This document shows, piece after piece, positions 1 to 10,688 of a stretch of 64,000 nucleotides of DNA. The stretch spans positions 186,001 through 250,000 of the forward strand of contig NW_025944763.1 of assembly GCF_000764305.2 (NCBI RefSeq). The letters are read 5' to 3'. The translations under genes were made by a program, and so were the position numbers. The DNA is from Hyalella azteca. Lineage: Eukaryota; Arthropoda; Malacostraca; Amphipoda; Hyalellidae. Position 1 is the stretch's first letter; every line of letters begins with the position of its first letter. Below the pieces are notes generated by a model that searched no databases, was not told the DNA's origin, and worked only from the letters and a program-made list of their open reading frames with translations.

Positions 1-34
1 GATGCTCCGATAGCGATGGCTGGACGAGGCCTCC
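1..34 (-). CDS. Possible internal exon, cut by the window edge
   Basis: On the minus strand a T-rich tract is followed by ...gacaatacag and then a clearly GC-richer stretch running off the window at base 1, which looks like a 3' splice acceptor with the exon starting at 34. All three frames are open over this short piece; the phase-1 frame reads RPRPAIAIGA. That phase would fit either the donor at 8995 of the membrane-protein exon or the donor-like site near 5143, but both links are inference. On the plus strand the same bases are open as DAPIAMAGRGLPVLSDRIKM and onward to a stop near 107, so strand is uncertain. No family recognised. Confidence 0.25.
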
Positions 35-1391
35 CTGTATTGTCCGACAGAATAAAAATGCAAAAAAGGTTAGCTTCTCAACAGCTTTTAAGGAGCCTAA
101 ATTAGGGTTTTAACTATGGCGGGATATTTTTAGAAACTGAGAGAGATTGGCTGGCGGATATAAAACACTGTGATTGGTTTTAAACATCTTGCCCTATGGC
201 GACTGGCAGATACAGTACAAACCCGTTGCTCCGTTCTCTCTACATTTATCAGCTTCCCATCATTGATTATGGTGTTCTTGTTGCGCTTAGTGCTGGTACC
301 AAAGCACTAAGGGCTGTTAAACAGTGCAGTCACCACACGAAATTTTGCAATGAACTGGAGCAATAAAGATGCTTGAAAAATTTTAAGTGCATTGAATGAA
401 AACTGATAAAACTGTTGAGGTAAAGCTTTAGAAACAAGTTCGTAATGCAACACACACCTCATATAGCTCCTGGCTTATACGTGCACAGTAAGATACTTCT
501 AAATCTGTCGAAACCGGATTATACCTCGTTGGTGAAAAAGTGGAACCAGCTTGAAAATTAGCGCTGCATTGTAGCAGGCAAAACATCAGAAGTTTTTTGA
601 CTACCGATACCGCATCTCTGATAACAAAACTCGACTCGTTTTCCAGTGAGCGTTAACTCTAGCTACGAATATAGCAGTGATGAAAATGTAACCTGTTCAA
701 AAGGTTAAATCAAATATTTTTTCCTTACGAAAAGGTCCACGCATAACTAAAATCTAGATAAGCTGGAAGTTCAAATGATTGCAGCGTGTACGTGTACACA
801 AGTTTCGTTCACGATTAAGAAAATGCACAAAAAAATACATGCATAAATCACACCAATAAACTGACAACAACCCGTGGACAGAATAAATTCTAGAAGTTTC
901 TCTGAGATTAGCTTCATTGTAGGTCATAACAATTATCTCTTCTTTCGTTAGGCGAGGACAAGTTTAAAAGCTAAACTAGAAGGCAGACATCGAAATTATT
1001 TTATTCGTCTCATTCTCTCTATGATGGACTTAACGCGCTGAGTAAATAACGTGTAACCTGTTTCTCATGAAAGAAAGTGAACTTGATGAGCAATATCATA
1101 GTGAAGAATAGCGAAGTCTCGTTGAAATTTCCTTTATGTTATAAATTTGAATCAGCACTAGTATATGTAATCGGATGATAGACCGTTCGAAATGATGTCA
1201 ATAGATATTTCCCTTACTGGCAAAGTTAAGAGGTAGATCTTCAAAAATCCGGTTCAAAATTATGTGCACATTGCTTACATTCTTCATGGGCTGTCGATGA
1301 GAGTGCCAAGAACATATATTAACAAGTAGCATTGTACGGAAGGTTTTCTTAAAGCTTTGCTGCACAGCCGATGACTAATGGGAGCACCTAG
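35..1391. other. Non-coding stretch
   Basis: AT-rich DNA with stops in all frames and no repeat array or RNA gene that I can see. A TATA-like tataaaac near 160 on the plus strand has no convincing initiator or coding sequence behind it. Most likely intron or intergenic. Confidence 0.5.
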
Positions 1392-1724
1392 ATGAGAGAG
1401 TCACGCATTTTTTCGAAGCAATCTAGTTGTCATCGAACGCGTGACAGCTTCGACCACCACCACCAAGTCCTGATTACTGTTTTGACAGGCTCAACGACTG
1501 ACAACGTGACACTCAGACATACCGGGCTACACGCACTTCACTATTGCGGTGGTCACAACCGTCATGAGGAAACTTGGAGAGAAATACACCAAGGCTGGAG
1601 TGTTAATATAGTGCCTATAAAGCATAATTATTGGGATAGAAAGAATCCAATTCAATCATCGTTAGATAAAGTCGTGACTATTCACAATATGTTCACAATA
1701 TCTCACAGATATTTTCACAGTTGA
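1392..1724 (+). CDS. Unrecognised 110-codon ORF
   Basis: It starts at an ATG and runs 110 codons to a TGA in otherwise stop-dense DNA. The first two thirds are GC-richer than the flanks and the predicted peptide is His-rich with a DHHH cluster near residue 20; the last third is AT-rich and looks like chance. No signal peptide, membrane helix or known motif is visible. There are no clear splice sites at its ends and no neighbouring exon. It could be a chance ORF, a transposon relic or part of an unspliced transcript. Confidence 0.15.
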   Translation: MRESRIFSKQSSCHRTRDSFDHHHQVLITVLTGSTTDNVTLRHTGLHALHYCGGHNRHEETWREIHQGWSVNIVPIKHNYWDRKNPIQSSLDKVVTIHNMFTISHRYFHS

Positions 1725-2979
1725 GAAAATATCACCTTCTGAATAGAACGGATAACTTGCTTTTAGTTCGTGTGTGAGCGAATAACCTGAATATGAGTAA
1801 AAAATATAGTATGAATAAAATTGTGTGAACACGCTTCAGAATTTAATTTAAGTTAATGAGTCCTAGGAATTTAATATTTTATATTTATGAACGCAAAAAG
1901 AAATCAATAGATAGATTTCAAATGAATCTTTAAAGCGGGTTATTTTTGGTGAAACGTGGACAACATTTTTTTCGTCAATCATGCACTACTAGCTAAACAG
2001 CAACACCATAGCAAAAAATGTCTCTTATTCTCCACGAAAGGCAAATGTACATAATTTTGCCAGAGTCTACGTAGAATTTAAACTCCGTATTATATGGAGA
2101 AATAAGGAATGCCACGCGCAGGGTTAACGAAACTGATAATATATGCAGATAATTCTAGGCATGTTTATCAGTCAATCGATGTCAGAAGAGTCTCGATACT
2201 ATCTCCTCTTGTCTCTGTATAGAGACTGCCGCTATAAACGTGACAGCTACAGGCTACACGATGACCTCGTCCACAAGAACTACCAGACAACACCTGTGCT
2301 TTAACATCGCTCTACTGAGTACGTATGGACTGCTTCACAATCAGAAGTAGGTATCAGAGTGTATTCACTGGGATAAGAAAATTAATAATGTGCTGATATA
2401 GGTGAACAAATTTGAATTATTTTGTCAAACTAAATAAATTGAACACATTTCTCCTTAGTTTAAAAGTGAAGGAGACTTGTGGCAGACGTAAAAAACAAAA
2501 TTTCGATATTCGTAAAACAGGCGATCAGTGCAAAGGGCACGAGAATCAATTTCTAGTAATTTTTGTTGAAGTTTTGTCAAAAATAAAGACGGTATGGCGA
2601 ATAAATACAATATTATTTTTAAATTTTCGATGAAGAAACGGAACTGAGAAGAAGCAATTAACTAGGCGCAAACTAGACAGCTGAAAATATCGTTTGTGTT
2701 TTCGTTTGTAGAAGAGTTAGTGCTTCATTTCTTTCATCGGGCATAAATTAATGATCTTAGTTAATACGCGTATCCTGCACTAAATATCTAGTTTTATGAT
2801 TAAGATTACGGAGCATTCAATAAAATTTGAGTTGAACAATTGCAATGTTCTATTTGCATGGGACGTGCTGTAGGTGGAAACTCGTTTACAGTATCTACAA
2901 TCAGATAAGAAAGTTTCGCAGTTTCATTCAATGAGTCGCATTAGCATTTAGAGAAGCGTTAGCGTATGAGAGCAATCGG
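1725..2979. other. Non-coding stretch
   Basis: AT-rich with a 73-codon ORF at 2412-2633 that does not begin at ATG and has lysine/asparagine composition expected from AT-rich noise. Nothing else supportable. Confidence 0.5.
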
Positions 2980-3250
2980 GGTGAGGAATGTGTTGTGTCT
3001 GGCAGGTGCGATAGAGTGTGTGTGTGGTGCAGCCTTCAGGTCGTGTTTACAGGGTGTGCACAATCACGTTTGAGAGGCGAGACCTCGAGACGTCTGTCTG
3101 TCTGACTGCCTAAAGCCACGTGTCATCAGGTCCTGCTGTCACTCATCGATGCTCTTCAGTGACACCAACCTTCTGCAATTATTTCCTGAAAGCAGTTAAG
3201 CTAGACGCGCTGACGACCGGTCACGCGACCCATGCCACCTTAACGAGCCA
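2980..3250. other. GC-richer islet, no frame
   Basis: Visibly GC- and CpG-richer than its surroundings, including gacgtctgtctgtctgactg near 3089 and a TG-rich piece near 3000. No long open frame and no strong splice pair. It may be a promoter, a 5' non-coding exon or a decayed repeat. Confidence 0.2.
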
Positions 3251-4729
3251 AGCCAGTCACTTGGAATTCTTTTAAAATCACATCTTTCATAATGCGACGG
3301 GTAGGCATTCAGATATTAATGTAATTACATAAAGTAATTAAATGAATTCATTGAAACGTTAAGGGTTGAATTTGGAGTTAAATTTAGAGTACAACGTCAT
3401 GTTTACCCTTTCTGAGCACGAGCAAAGATTGTTCGTTATTTTCTTATAATTCTAATGCGGGATATATTTATGAACGATCGCAGCAACAGTCATTGTTATC
3501 CAATGCACGAGCAAGTCGACGTAGCCCGCACGCCACGGATCACTGGGTCATTTGGTCCATTGCTGGTACATTATTGGTAACATTATTGGTTGGTACATTA
3601 TTGAGGTCATATGCTTCTTTCTTTTCTTCGGGCGTATTATTGGAATTACAGCGCACAGTTGTGATATTTTTGATCAAGTGCTGAACTAGTAAAATCAATG
3701 ACATTCGAAATGAAGTCGTTTACATCATTTGTATCAAACGGCACGCATGATCCATCTCGCATGAAGGTAAAACTACGATACCCAAGACGTTACTCGTAAT
3801 GTGTGTAGCTCTGCTGTCTCGTCACACGCCAAATGAGCGACTCAAGTTTCAAGATTACATCTGATACATCACATTAAATTAGACGCTGAAAGCAGTAAAT
3901 TTAGCAGGAAAAAATCGCATAACTCCCATCATTGGTCAGAACGTTCCTGACGTCTCTATAGTTCCCATCGGTAATTATATAATTAATACTAAACCTTGAG
4001 GCGTTTATAGGTCAAATAGTCATGACAAGAACCATGAAAAAACTATGACAATCCAAAGATCAATGCTATTCGTACCTGAAGTATCGAGTCAGTGCTAGGC
4101 AACAATATCTCCGTTCACGAGCGATTAGTAGGATTGATGGAGAACGGTGATTAGGCGTACAGTTTCCTTGCAGACTTCTTTTGGGAGCGGAGGTATAATT
4201 AATTGTGTAATTTAGCGTTCATCGTCCCCTAAGGTATATTTTGTATACTTTAAAAAATTATTAGCGCTTCTAATTCTAAGATTTCGCACGGAACTTATTC
4301 TAATTGACCAGTCGCTCGTTGACAACACGCAAAGAAGGGCACGGACAAGTTCACAGCCCGCTGAAAATCTACATTTTGTAAAGGTGATGGCATGAGATAT
4401 TATGAAAATTCATCTGTCAGATCAAATCAGAGCTAAGCTTTAAACAAAATAATTCAAGAAAAATGTTCCTCGAGTGTATCGAAACAACTCAGAACAGAAA
4501 AAAAGGCGCAAAACAACAATTAAAAGTCTGATAAAAACTAGAAGAAGTTAATGTGTTACCCACTAGCATTGCTGCAACAGGACAGCGCGACCTGTCAGTG
4601 TCACACAGGGAACTGGCTTTCCTCTTACTTTATAAACGAGGAAAAAGAGAGCAACGCACAAGAAATGAGCGATCATATCTAGACGAGGTTGGCACTCGTA
4701 ACAATAAGTAGAGAAAATGGTCCCAGTCG
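3251..4729. other. Non-coding stretch
   Basis: AT-rich, stop-dense. A small local repetition of ggtacattattggt occurs around 3562-3605 inside a 63-codon non-ATG ORF. Nothing else seen. Confidence 0.45.
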
Positions 4730-4870
4730 TGAGTGTAGCAAGCGTGACAGTAACTAATGAGAATTGCCTCATGTGTTGAAGGTAGCAAGCTGTGATAGTA
4801 ACAACCGAAGCAATAAATGATTAAAATGATCACAGGCGTTGAGAAACTCAACCATTGTAGCAAACGGTGA
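4730..4870. repeat. Degenerate three-copy repeat (gtagcaagcgtgatagtaa-like)
   Basis: The words gtagcaagcgtgacagtaac (about 4736), gtagcaagctgtgatagtaa (about 4782) and gtagcaaacggtgataatta (about 4857) recur at unequal spacing, with diverged sequence between. This looks like an old minisatellite remnant. Overlapping minus-strand ORFs of 69 and 77 codons are probably produced by the repeat. Confidence 0.5.
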
Positions 4871-4914
4871 TAATTAAGCGAGGGTGAGAAAAGTTATACA
4901 CGAAAGCAGCACGA

Positions 4915-5340
4915 ATAGAGAGAGGCGGAAAGGGCAGTAGGGGCGCTCGCCTCTGCCGTCTATATGCCAGACTAGAGGCCGCTCGTCCCGGCCGCAGCTC
5001 TCGAACAAAGTCATCAGAACTCTGCTCGACTTCGGGCCACGTAGCCCAAACTAAGGAAAGTTTGTACGATAATTTAAATTAATTTTGTGAAGGATGTTAA
5101 AAAATTGAGAGTGAGAGTGCAGGTGAAGGTCGTTTTATACCAGGATAGCAGAGCTGCGCCGACGGCGGCATTTGCAGCACCAAGAGAAGCAGCGGCAGTA
5201 AGGCATGCACTCTTGGCTGCGCGCAGTGGCAGCGACGTGGCACTGCAGCTCCTAGACTGAGCTCAGATGTGGCACAAGGCAGTCTGGTCGATATCATGTC
5301 TAGCTCAGCACCAGCTCTGTCGCTTCTTTCTTAGTGCCAT
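4915..5340. promoter_or_regulatory. GC/CpG-rich islet, possible promoter or first exon
   Basis: This is the most GC-rich few hundred bases in the first 10 kb. On the minus strand it holds a TATAAAA box at 5139-5133 with a TCACT initiator-like site about 28 bases downstream, near 5112. It also contains a minus-strand ATG ORF, listed separately. The plus strand has no long frame. Compositional islets of this kind in AT-rich arthropod DNA often mark promoters or exons, but nothing here fixes the function or direction. Confidence 0.3.
5097..5297 (-). CDS. Candidate first exon with signal-anchor-like segment
   Basis: A true ATG at 5297 opens 66 codons in GC-rich DNA. The peptide has a basic, Cys-containing first 30 residues, then a hydrophobic run ALLPLLLLVLQMPPSAQ at about residues 33-49 that resembles a signal peptide core and cleavage region. 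A possible splice donor (CCTG|GTATAA) at about 5143 would end the exon in phase 1, compatible with the acceptor at position 34. The long N-terminal region before the hydrophobic core is atypical for a signal peptide. The same bases also contain a TATA-like box, so a promoter reading competes with the exon reading. No homolog recognised. Confidence 0.25.
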   Translation of the reverse strand: MISTRLPCATSELSLGAAVPRRCHCAQPRVHALLPLLLLVLQMPPSAQLCYPGIKRPSPALSLSIF

Positions 5341-5860
5341 CCTCGTTAAATTGCCTCGAAAATTAAGCACGTCATGCTATGCGTATACCATTTTGTTGCT
5401 ACACTTTTAATTGCCTGCATCAATACACCTTTCTCACGTACTCAGCGTCCCTTTAAACCCTGGCTAACCTACATCGAGTACGAGGCTCAGAAACGACTTT
5501 CCTATCCTCCATTCCCGCCATGTTGGGGGCGATGAGTTCGTTTGGGATTAAGCTACCACCTTGGGGAAAATATTCAAATTATTCGCGTAGTTGCACCAAG
5601 TGATGAGCACCGGCAACTGGCAACATGATAACAAGGTTATATCGACAACTTGGTAACCTAATTACATGGGTAATTTGGGAAACACTGTAATCTCAAACAG
5701 TGGTAACCTCAACACGCGAGTACGGTAACATAAGAAACATGGTTAAGTGATAAACTTGAGCAATGGAAACTTGATGACGAATATAACATGAATATCTTTG
5801 TAACTTGAGATTGGTATCATGTTTACTGCATATTTTCTTGCAGATCGCACACGAGGTTTC
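5341..5860. other. Non-coding, partly repeat-derived
   Basis: From about 5620 to 5810 short words such as ggtaacct, cttggtaacc and aacatggtta recur irregularly, suggesting a decayed tandem repeat leading into the clear array that starts at 5861. No gene seen. Confidence 0.35.
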
Positions 5861-6353
5861 GGGTTCTTCAGCGTACCAGGTTTATCTGTGCACCGGATCC
5901 ATCTGAGCAACTGGGTCCAGCTGTCTACCGGGTTCATTGGTTCATTTGTGTACCGGGTTCATTTGTGTACCTGGTTCATCTGCGTATAGAGCTAGTCTGT
6001 GTATCGGGCTCCTTTGTGTATAGAGCTAAACTGTATATCGAGTTCATTCACTGGGCCAGAGCTAAACTGTATATCGGGTCCATTTGTGTATAAAGCTAAA
6101 CTGTGTATCGGGTTCATTTGTGTATAGAGCTAAACTGCATCGGGTTCATTTGTGTATAGAGCTAAACTGTATCGGGTTCATTTGTGTATAGAGCTAAACT
6201 GTATCGGGTTCATGTGTGTATAGAGCTAAACTGTATCGGGTTCATTTGTGTATAGAGCTAAACTGTCTATCGGGTTCATTTGGGTACCGGGCTCATTTGT
6301 GCAGCTGGTTCATCTATGTATAGAGCTAATCTGTGTATCGGGTTCATTTGTGT
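5861..6353. repeat. Nested 17/34-bp minisatellite
   Basis: The left part (about 5861-5985) consists of diverged 17-bp units close to gttcatttgtgtaccgg. From about 5985 the repeat becomes a 32-34-bp unit made of two diverged halves, gttcatttgtgtatag and agctaaactgtgtatcgg, repeated about nine times. The 32-bp variants lack two bases before atcgg. The last units near 6285-6350 mix both forms. The structure suggests a dimer of the 17-mer that was then amplified. No coding role is apparent. Confidence 0.85.
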
Positions 6354-6533
6354 CACCCACATTCGCAATTAAAATTCGACGAAGCAAAGAACGTCGAAAC
6401 GGGCAACCTATCGAACAGCCCGTCTAAATCTCTTACTTAAACGACACCATCTTAATAATAATTCAGTACACTCACACGACATATTAATTCAATTCAATGT
6501 AATTTAATAATTGTAGACGTGGAATCCAAAGTT

Positions 6534-6860
6534 ATGGCCAGTGAAGAATGTGCAATTTCGCGATTTTTGGAGATCCGGAAGCGAGGACACCGCAGCGCTT
6601 TCCGCCTTCGCACTCTATATATAACCTCCGGCGTCGGTGGTTCCGCTGGTTCGTCTTTGCTAAAGCCAGAATACCATTATTCCAGTCACTTTTCAGTGAT
6701 AATCCTGGTAATCATCAAGGTTATTAATTTGATTAATTATTCGGGTTATAATCTAGTGATTATTGCGGTCACTATTTCCGTCATTATTCTAGTTACAATG
6801 TCGGTAATTATGTTTAATATGAAGAAAGGGAAGACGAGGCCGTCTTCCCTTTGGACCTGA
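6534..6860 (+). CDS. Candidate small membrane protein ORF
   Basis: ATG at 6534 opens 108 codons. Residues 1-45 are soluble and basic, encoded by GC-richer DNA (MASEECAISRFLEIRKRGHR at the start). Residues about 52-98 are almost all Ile/Val/Leu/Asn and could form one or two membrane helices, followed by a basic tail (NMKKGKTRPSS). The hydrophobic part is encoded by a degenerate short repeat of the type ccagtcattattctggtaa, so its hydrophobicity may be a by-product of repeat composition. A TATATATAA sits inside the first half, at about 6616. No family recognised; could be an exon fragment joined by chance to a minisatellite. Confidence 0.2.
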   Translation: MASEECAISRFLEIRKRGHRSAFRLRTLYITSGVGGSAGSSLLKPEYHYSSHFSVIILVIIKVINLINYSGYNLVIIAVTISVIILVTMSVIMFNMKKGKTRPSSLWT

Positions 6861-7643
6861 CAACAGACACATTATAGTCTTTAATTTATAGTTACAGAAA
6901 CATACGTAATTCATGTTGGAAAAGTAACGAATGAATAATTAAAATTACGAGCACAACCATAAAAACTTTTTATTGATTGGATATTGCAAATTTTTCAATA
7001 ACGTATTCTTGAAATGGCAGAATATTTTCAGCACGCAAATAAATATGATCCCTTTGAGGCCTCAAGAAAGATGTTTGTACAACAATTCATCATAGTCGGC
7101 ATCAAGTCAGTGACGCCAATAGAAAAAAATTATCGTTCTGTGGTTTGCAACATCAAATGACCGCAAGACAGAGGAAAATACCAAATATCGTTCAGGATGT
7201 GGTTAAGTGCGGACTAGCTCATCGATGGTCAACTATTCCGAAACTTGACATGGAGCAGGAATGGAACTAGCATGATGGAATCAATTCTTAGCCGGAGACA
7301 ACTCTCATGTATTTATAGGCTTCAAAATCTTAAAATAATTTGTTTCCTTACAGTGATTACATGGTTCAAATTTATTTATAGGAACTACGACAAACTTTAT
7401 AGAAGCTTTTATAATAAGGGCAACGCACGCACTGGGAGTCTAAAAGAGAATACATGGGTAATACATGCGAGTAAAATACTGTGAACTAAAATGAGCCCCA
7501 CAAGGACTTCGGTTAGGTATTGAGAAGATGGCTTTCGAAGAGCGAGATAAAAGATGTATTCAAAAACAGCCACGTTGGAGCACCTAAATAGAAGAAAAGC
7601 ATTGGTTTTACACTGTATTACAAAATGATACGGTGGATGATCA
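6861..7643. other. Mostly non-coding
   Basis: AT-rich. Holds a 79-codon frame at 7245-7484 beginning at TTG with no recognisable motif. Possibly decayed transposon sequence together with the ORF that follows, but no terminal repeats were found. Confidence 0.3.
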
Positions 7644-7931
7644 ATGTACTTAATTCACAATACGGTCCTATCGAACAGAATCCCCTTAAAGCGAAGGGAC
7701 CGCGCATTCACTCAAAACATCAATGGGCTGCCAAGAAAAGACTTGGGTGGCTCTATTGAAACCAATTTCAATGAGACGCAAGAGGCTTTCCTGGAAGCAA
7801 AAGATCGAATACAAACCGCAGCCTTAGGCTCTGCCATTGTGCAAAACTTCATGCGACGTTGCAGGAGTGACTCAAATGGCGATCGCTACAAAATTCACTC
7901 AATACAGCGAACATTGCATGGCATCTTATAG
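7644..7931 (+). CDS. Unrecognised 95-codon ORF, possible TE relic
   Basis: ATG at 7644, stop at 7929. From about residue 13 to the end the peptide has a balanced, charged composition unlike AT-rich noise, for example a stretch around residues 47-62 reading TQEAFLEAKDRIQTAA that would form an amphipathic helix. I see no catalytic triad, zinc finger or other diagnostic transposase motif, and no flanking terminal inverted repeats. It may be a fragment of an old mobile-element protein or an exon. Both flanks are stop-dense. Confidence 0.2.
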   Translation: MYLIHNTVLSNRIPLKRRDRAFTQNINGLPRKDLGGSIETNFNETQEAFLEAKDRIQTAALGSAIVQNFMRRCRSDSNGDRYKIHSIQRTLHGIL

Positions 7932-8358
7932 ATTCGGAAATTTCACAATGCAACTTGTTGCATGCGTCTAGCTCGTTGTTAAAAAATAGTTAGAGTATAA
8001 GTGGAGGACATTTTGTGCTTTTAAACACACAAATAGGAACATCTGGTTGGTCAAAAAGGATTCATTCTAAAGAATTTGTCTTGCACTACTGAAGGGTGTA
8101 AGGTTTGATGTATACATAAATGTGGCTATAAGGCAATTAAATCTAAAAAGTTATGTCTCTCTCCACTAAACAGTTGTTTCTCTCCACTAAATCAAAGAAC
8201 ATATACAACTTGAATTCCAGCATGAAGAAAAGAACTGCTGGTAAAAAAATTTTGGCAGCAGGAATATTCGCAGGAAGTTTCTGTAGGACTTTCTACAATT
8301 TTGTGACATAATAGGCTCTTCACACAGCACAATAGCCATGAAGTGTTTTCAGAAATAA

Positions 8359-8405
8359 AATATTCGATACCAAACCAATTGTATATTGGTTTGGTATCGA
8401 ATATT
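8359..8405. repeat. Perfect 21-bp inverted repeat (hairpin 1)
   Basis: Left arm 8359-8379 and right arm 8385-8405 are exact reverse complements around a 5-base loop. The arm core is attggtttggtatcgaa. It lies downstream of the minus-strand membrane-protein exon, so it could fall in a 3' untranslated region, or in an intron if the donor at 8995 is used. Confidence 0.85.
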
Positions 8406-8455
8406 CAAATTGGTATGAATATTATGAATATACGAATATTATGAATTACGAATAT

Positions 8456-8497
8456 GAAATTGGTATCGAATATTATCGAATATTCGATACCAATTTC
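8456..8497. repeat. Perfect 19-bp inverted repeat (hairpin 2)
   Basis: Left arm 8456-8474 and right arm 8479-8497 are exact reverse complements around a 4-base loop. The arm core attggtatcgaatatt is shared with hairpin 1, minus the inserted ggttt. The intervening bases 8406-8455 hold further scraps (attggtatgaatatt, acgaatatt) of the same word, so the two hairpins look like products of repeated duplication or of snap-back synthesis. Confidence 0.85.
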
Positions 8498-8604
8498 AAC
8501 AAAATTTCACTTATTCCTAATGAGAGAAAACGTTATCTCTTATAAAGAAAGGGTAAAATATTTGGCAATTTTCTCTGCTTTTAAATTCTTAGTGAATTTT
8601 CGAT

Positions 8605-9758
8605 TCAAGCAATAGGGTGCATGACTTTTATACAAAACAAAGCAAGGATATGAGAGAGAAGCATCAAACCGCCATTGGTATATGGGCAGCCAGCAGGGAA
8701 GTTCAGACGAGTTACTGCGTCTATGGAAGTATACTTCTGATAATATAGTATAAACATAATTGAACGACTTAAATGTATTATACGGACCTTGTGCAACGAA
8801 CGCCGACGAGAAAAGCAGTTCTCCCTCCAGGAGGCACGAGGAAGATATGACTCTTGAACGATTTGATTGTTCGTAAACACAGAAAGAGCGTTGTGGCATA
8901 CAATGCTGTTCATAAACTGATTGCCAAACACTTCAAAATCTTGCAAATAGTACGTAGAACAACTAGAACAACGATGCGACTCACAACAATTTCCTTCGAC
9001 TTGATGAGTGGACTTCGCAGCACTGCTTCCCTCCAGCAAGGGTGCCAATTCAAGAAGAGGAAGGCTTCTACTAGATCGCTTATTGCAAGGCTTCAAATTT
9101 CTACTAGCAAAATATGAGGTCTTGTGATGAAAAGACTGTTTTTGAGGATTATGTTTGGAGCCACTGTAAGAAGAACGGGGTCTCCAGAATACAAAACTTT
9201 CAGGCTGGTTGATACGAACAAACGAAAATTTGTTCCTGAGAGTAAGGTCCAAACCGGGTTTCGAAAGTGTAAAATTTTCAAGTCTCCTAAGACGTCGAGT
9301 GCTCTTTTCCGATTCGTTGAGCTTGAGGTTGTGAAACTCAATATCTCGAGTCTTTTTCCTTGGGCAGAATCTAATCTTCCGGCGAGCACAGGTAGGAAAA
9401 TTCTGAGAATGCAAATCATTCACGCTTTGGGGCCGCGGAACGAAATCGAAGTGCTCGGAATAAATGAGCTGTTGTTCTTGTTGCTGCGATTCTATATGAT
9501 GCTGTTGCTGTGCTTGCTGATGTTGCAGTTCCTGTTGTGTTTGTTGTTGATGTTCCTGATGATTATGATGTTGTTGCGTCTGCGTTTCTTGATGATGCAG
9601 CTGCTGTTGCTGCGATTCTGTATGATGATGCTTAGCGTCCCATGAACGCTGGCCCATCTTAGTGCTCTGAGCAGACACGCATTTGACGAGCACCACCACC
9701 ACCGCCACAGCACCCAAAACCACCACCGCCAACGCTCCACCCAGGCTCACGTTCAACT
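8605..9758 (-). CDS. Exon of a single-pass membrane protein with Q/H-rich cytoplasmic tail
   Basis: This is the best-supported coding exon. It begins after a good acceptor (aatttaatttcag, ending at 9759) in phase 1 and stays open for about 384 codons to TGA at 8607-8605, very unlikely by chance here. Residues about 5-27 form a transmembrane helix rich in Ala/Val/Leu, followed by Lys/Arg, so the N-terminal (unseen) part should be extracellular and the rest cytoplasmic. Residues 43-96 are mainly Gln and His from CAG/CAA/CAT codons. Residues 125-165 are strongly basic. An ExxxLL dileucine-type sorting motif occurs at residues 236-241. A GTGAGT donor at 8994 could end the exon after VEGNC; the part beyond that is less coding-like. 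The ectodomain exons must lie upstream on the minus strand or outside the window. No specific family is assignable; long introns would suit an adhesion or receptor gene. Confidence 0.75.
8989..8995 (-). other. Possible alternative splice donor inside the exon
   Basis: Minus-strand TT|GTGAGT matches the donor consensus from +1 to +6. Use of it would remove the last 130 residues or so and leave phase 1, which matches the candidate acceptor at position 34. The consensus AG just before the cut is missing, so strength is moderate. Confidence 0.3.
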
Positions 9759-10688
9759 CTGAAATTAAATTAATATGCAGTTTTAATTATCATATGTTGT
9801 AATATGGGTTACAAAATTTAAAATCAATATAAGTTTATTAGAATGTCATACATAGAGAGGTCCTAGAGGGAGGATAAATTTCGAGTAAATAAAACGTAAG
9901 CACATATAAAATATGATTGAAACGTATCACAGAATAACTGGTGAATATCCTGCACTTGCTGGGCCATAAATGAACATTAGTAAAGAAAGAATTGCAAGCA
10001 CCAAAGATTCTTTCGCGACTAGCAGACTCTTCAACCGAGTGATTAGCGGTTCATTTTTATCTAACTCATGTGAGTTGCATATGTTTCATTAACAGAATGT
10101 TTTCTGGAGCTGAATTCCAAAACCAAGTTAGATATCACAGTAATTTACTCAAATTATTTGAATACGTTGATATTCAAACTAAACAAAGAATTGGTCATTT
10201 CAAAACATTAAATAGTAACACAAAGGACAACACGTGTCGCCAAAATAAAATAACATTGGCTTAGTTGTACTTTTACAAAGATTACTGCTCGATGCCAGTG
10301 CAGGGCGTCTCATGTCGCATGTACATTGTACAGTGTGCGGTGACCAACTAACAACACATTTCCTTGTTGTTTCCTGCGAAGAACAATTAATGGCATCTTG
10401 AATTTGTTTTTAAAAGCGTCTCGGTCTTTGAAAATAAACAAGTCTTCAAACTGTAATTTTTTGCACTTGGTTCTCTCTCCAACAAGTCAAAGTCGGCACA
10501 CGACTGCACCATTTCTCGTTTAACTGTTCCAAGAAAATAAACTCTATTTTAATTTTGCACTACTTCTGGACCTTTTATAAGTTCAAGAATAAAAGTATTC
10601 TCTACTCTCAGGACCATTGTCTCATGTACAAGTTTCACAAAAATTGAAAGATTTTATCGAAAAAATTCTTACCTTGCAGTGACTACAT
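9759..10688. other. Intron upstream of the membrane-protein exon; nothing else seen
   Basis: Immediately 5' (minus strand) of the acceptor, so intronic at least at its left end. AT-rich and stop-dense. Confidence 0.5.

Noticed and set aside
9124..9645. 173-codon plus-strand ORF
   Set aside because: It is the antisense shadow of the Gln/His-rich exon; its Leu/Met runs come from reversed CAG/CAT codons.
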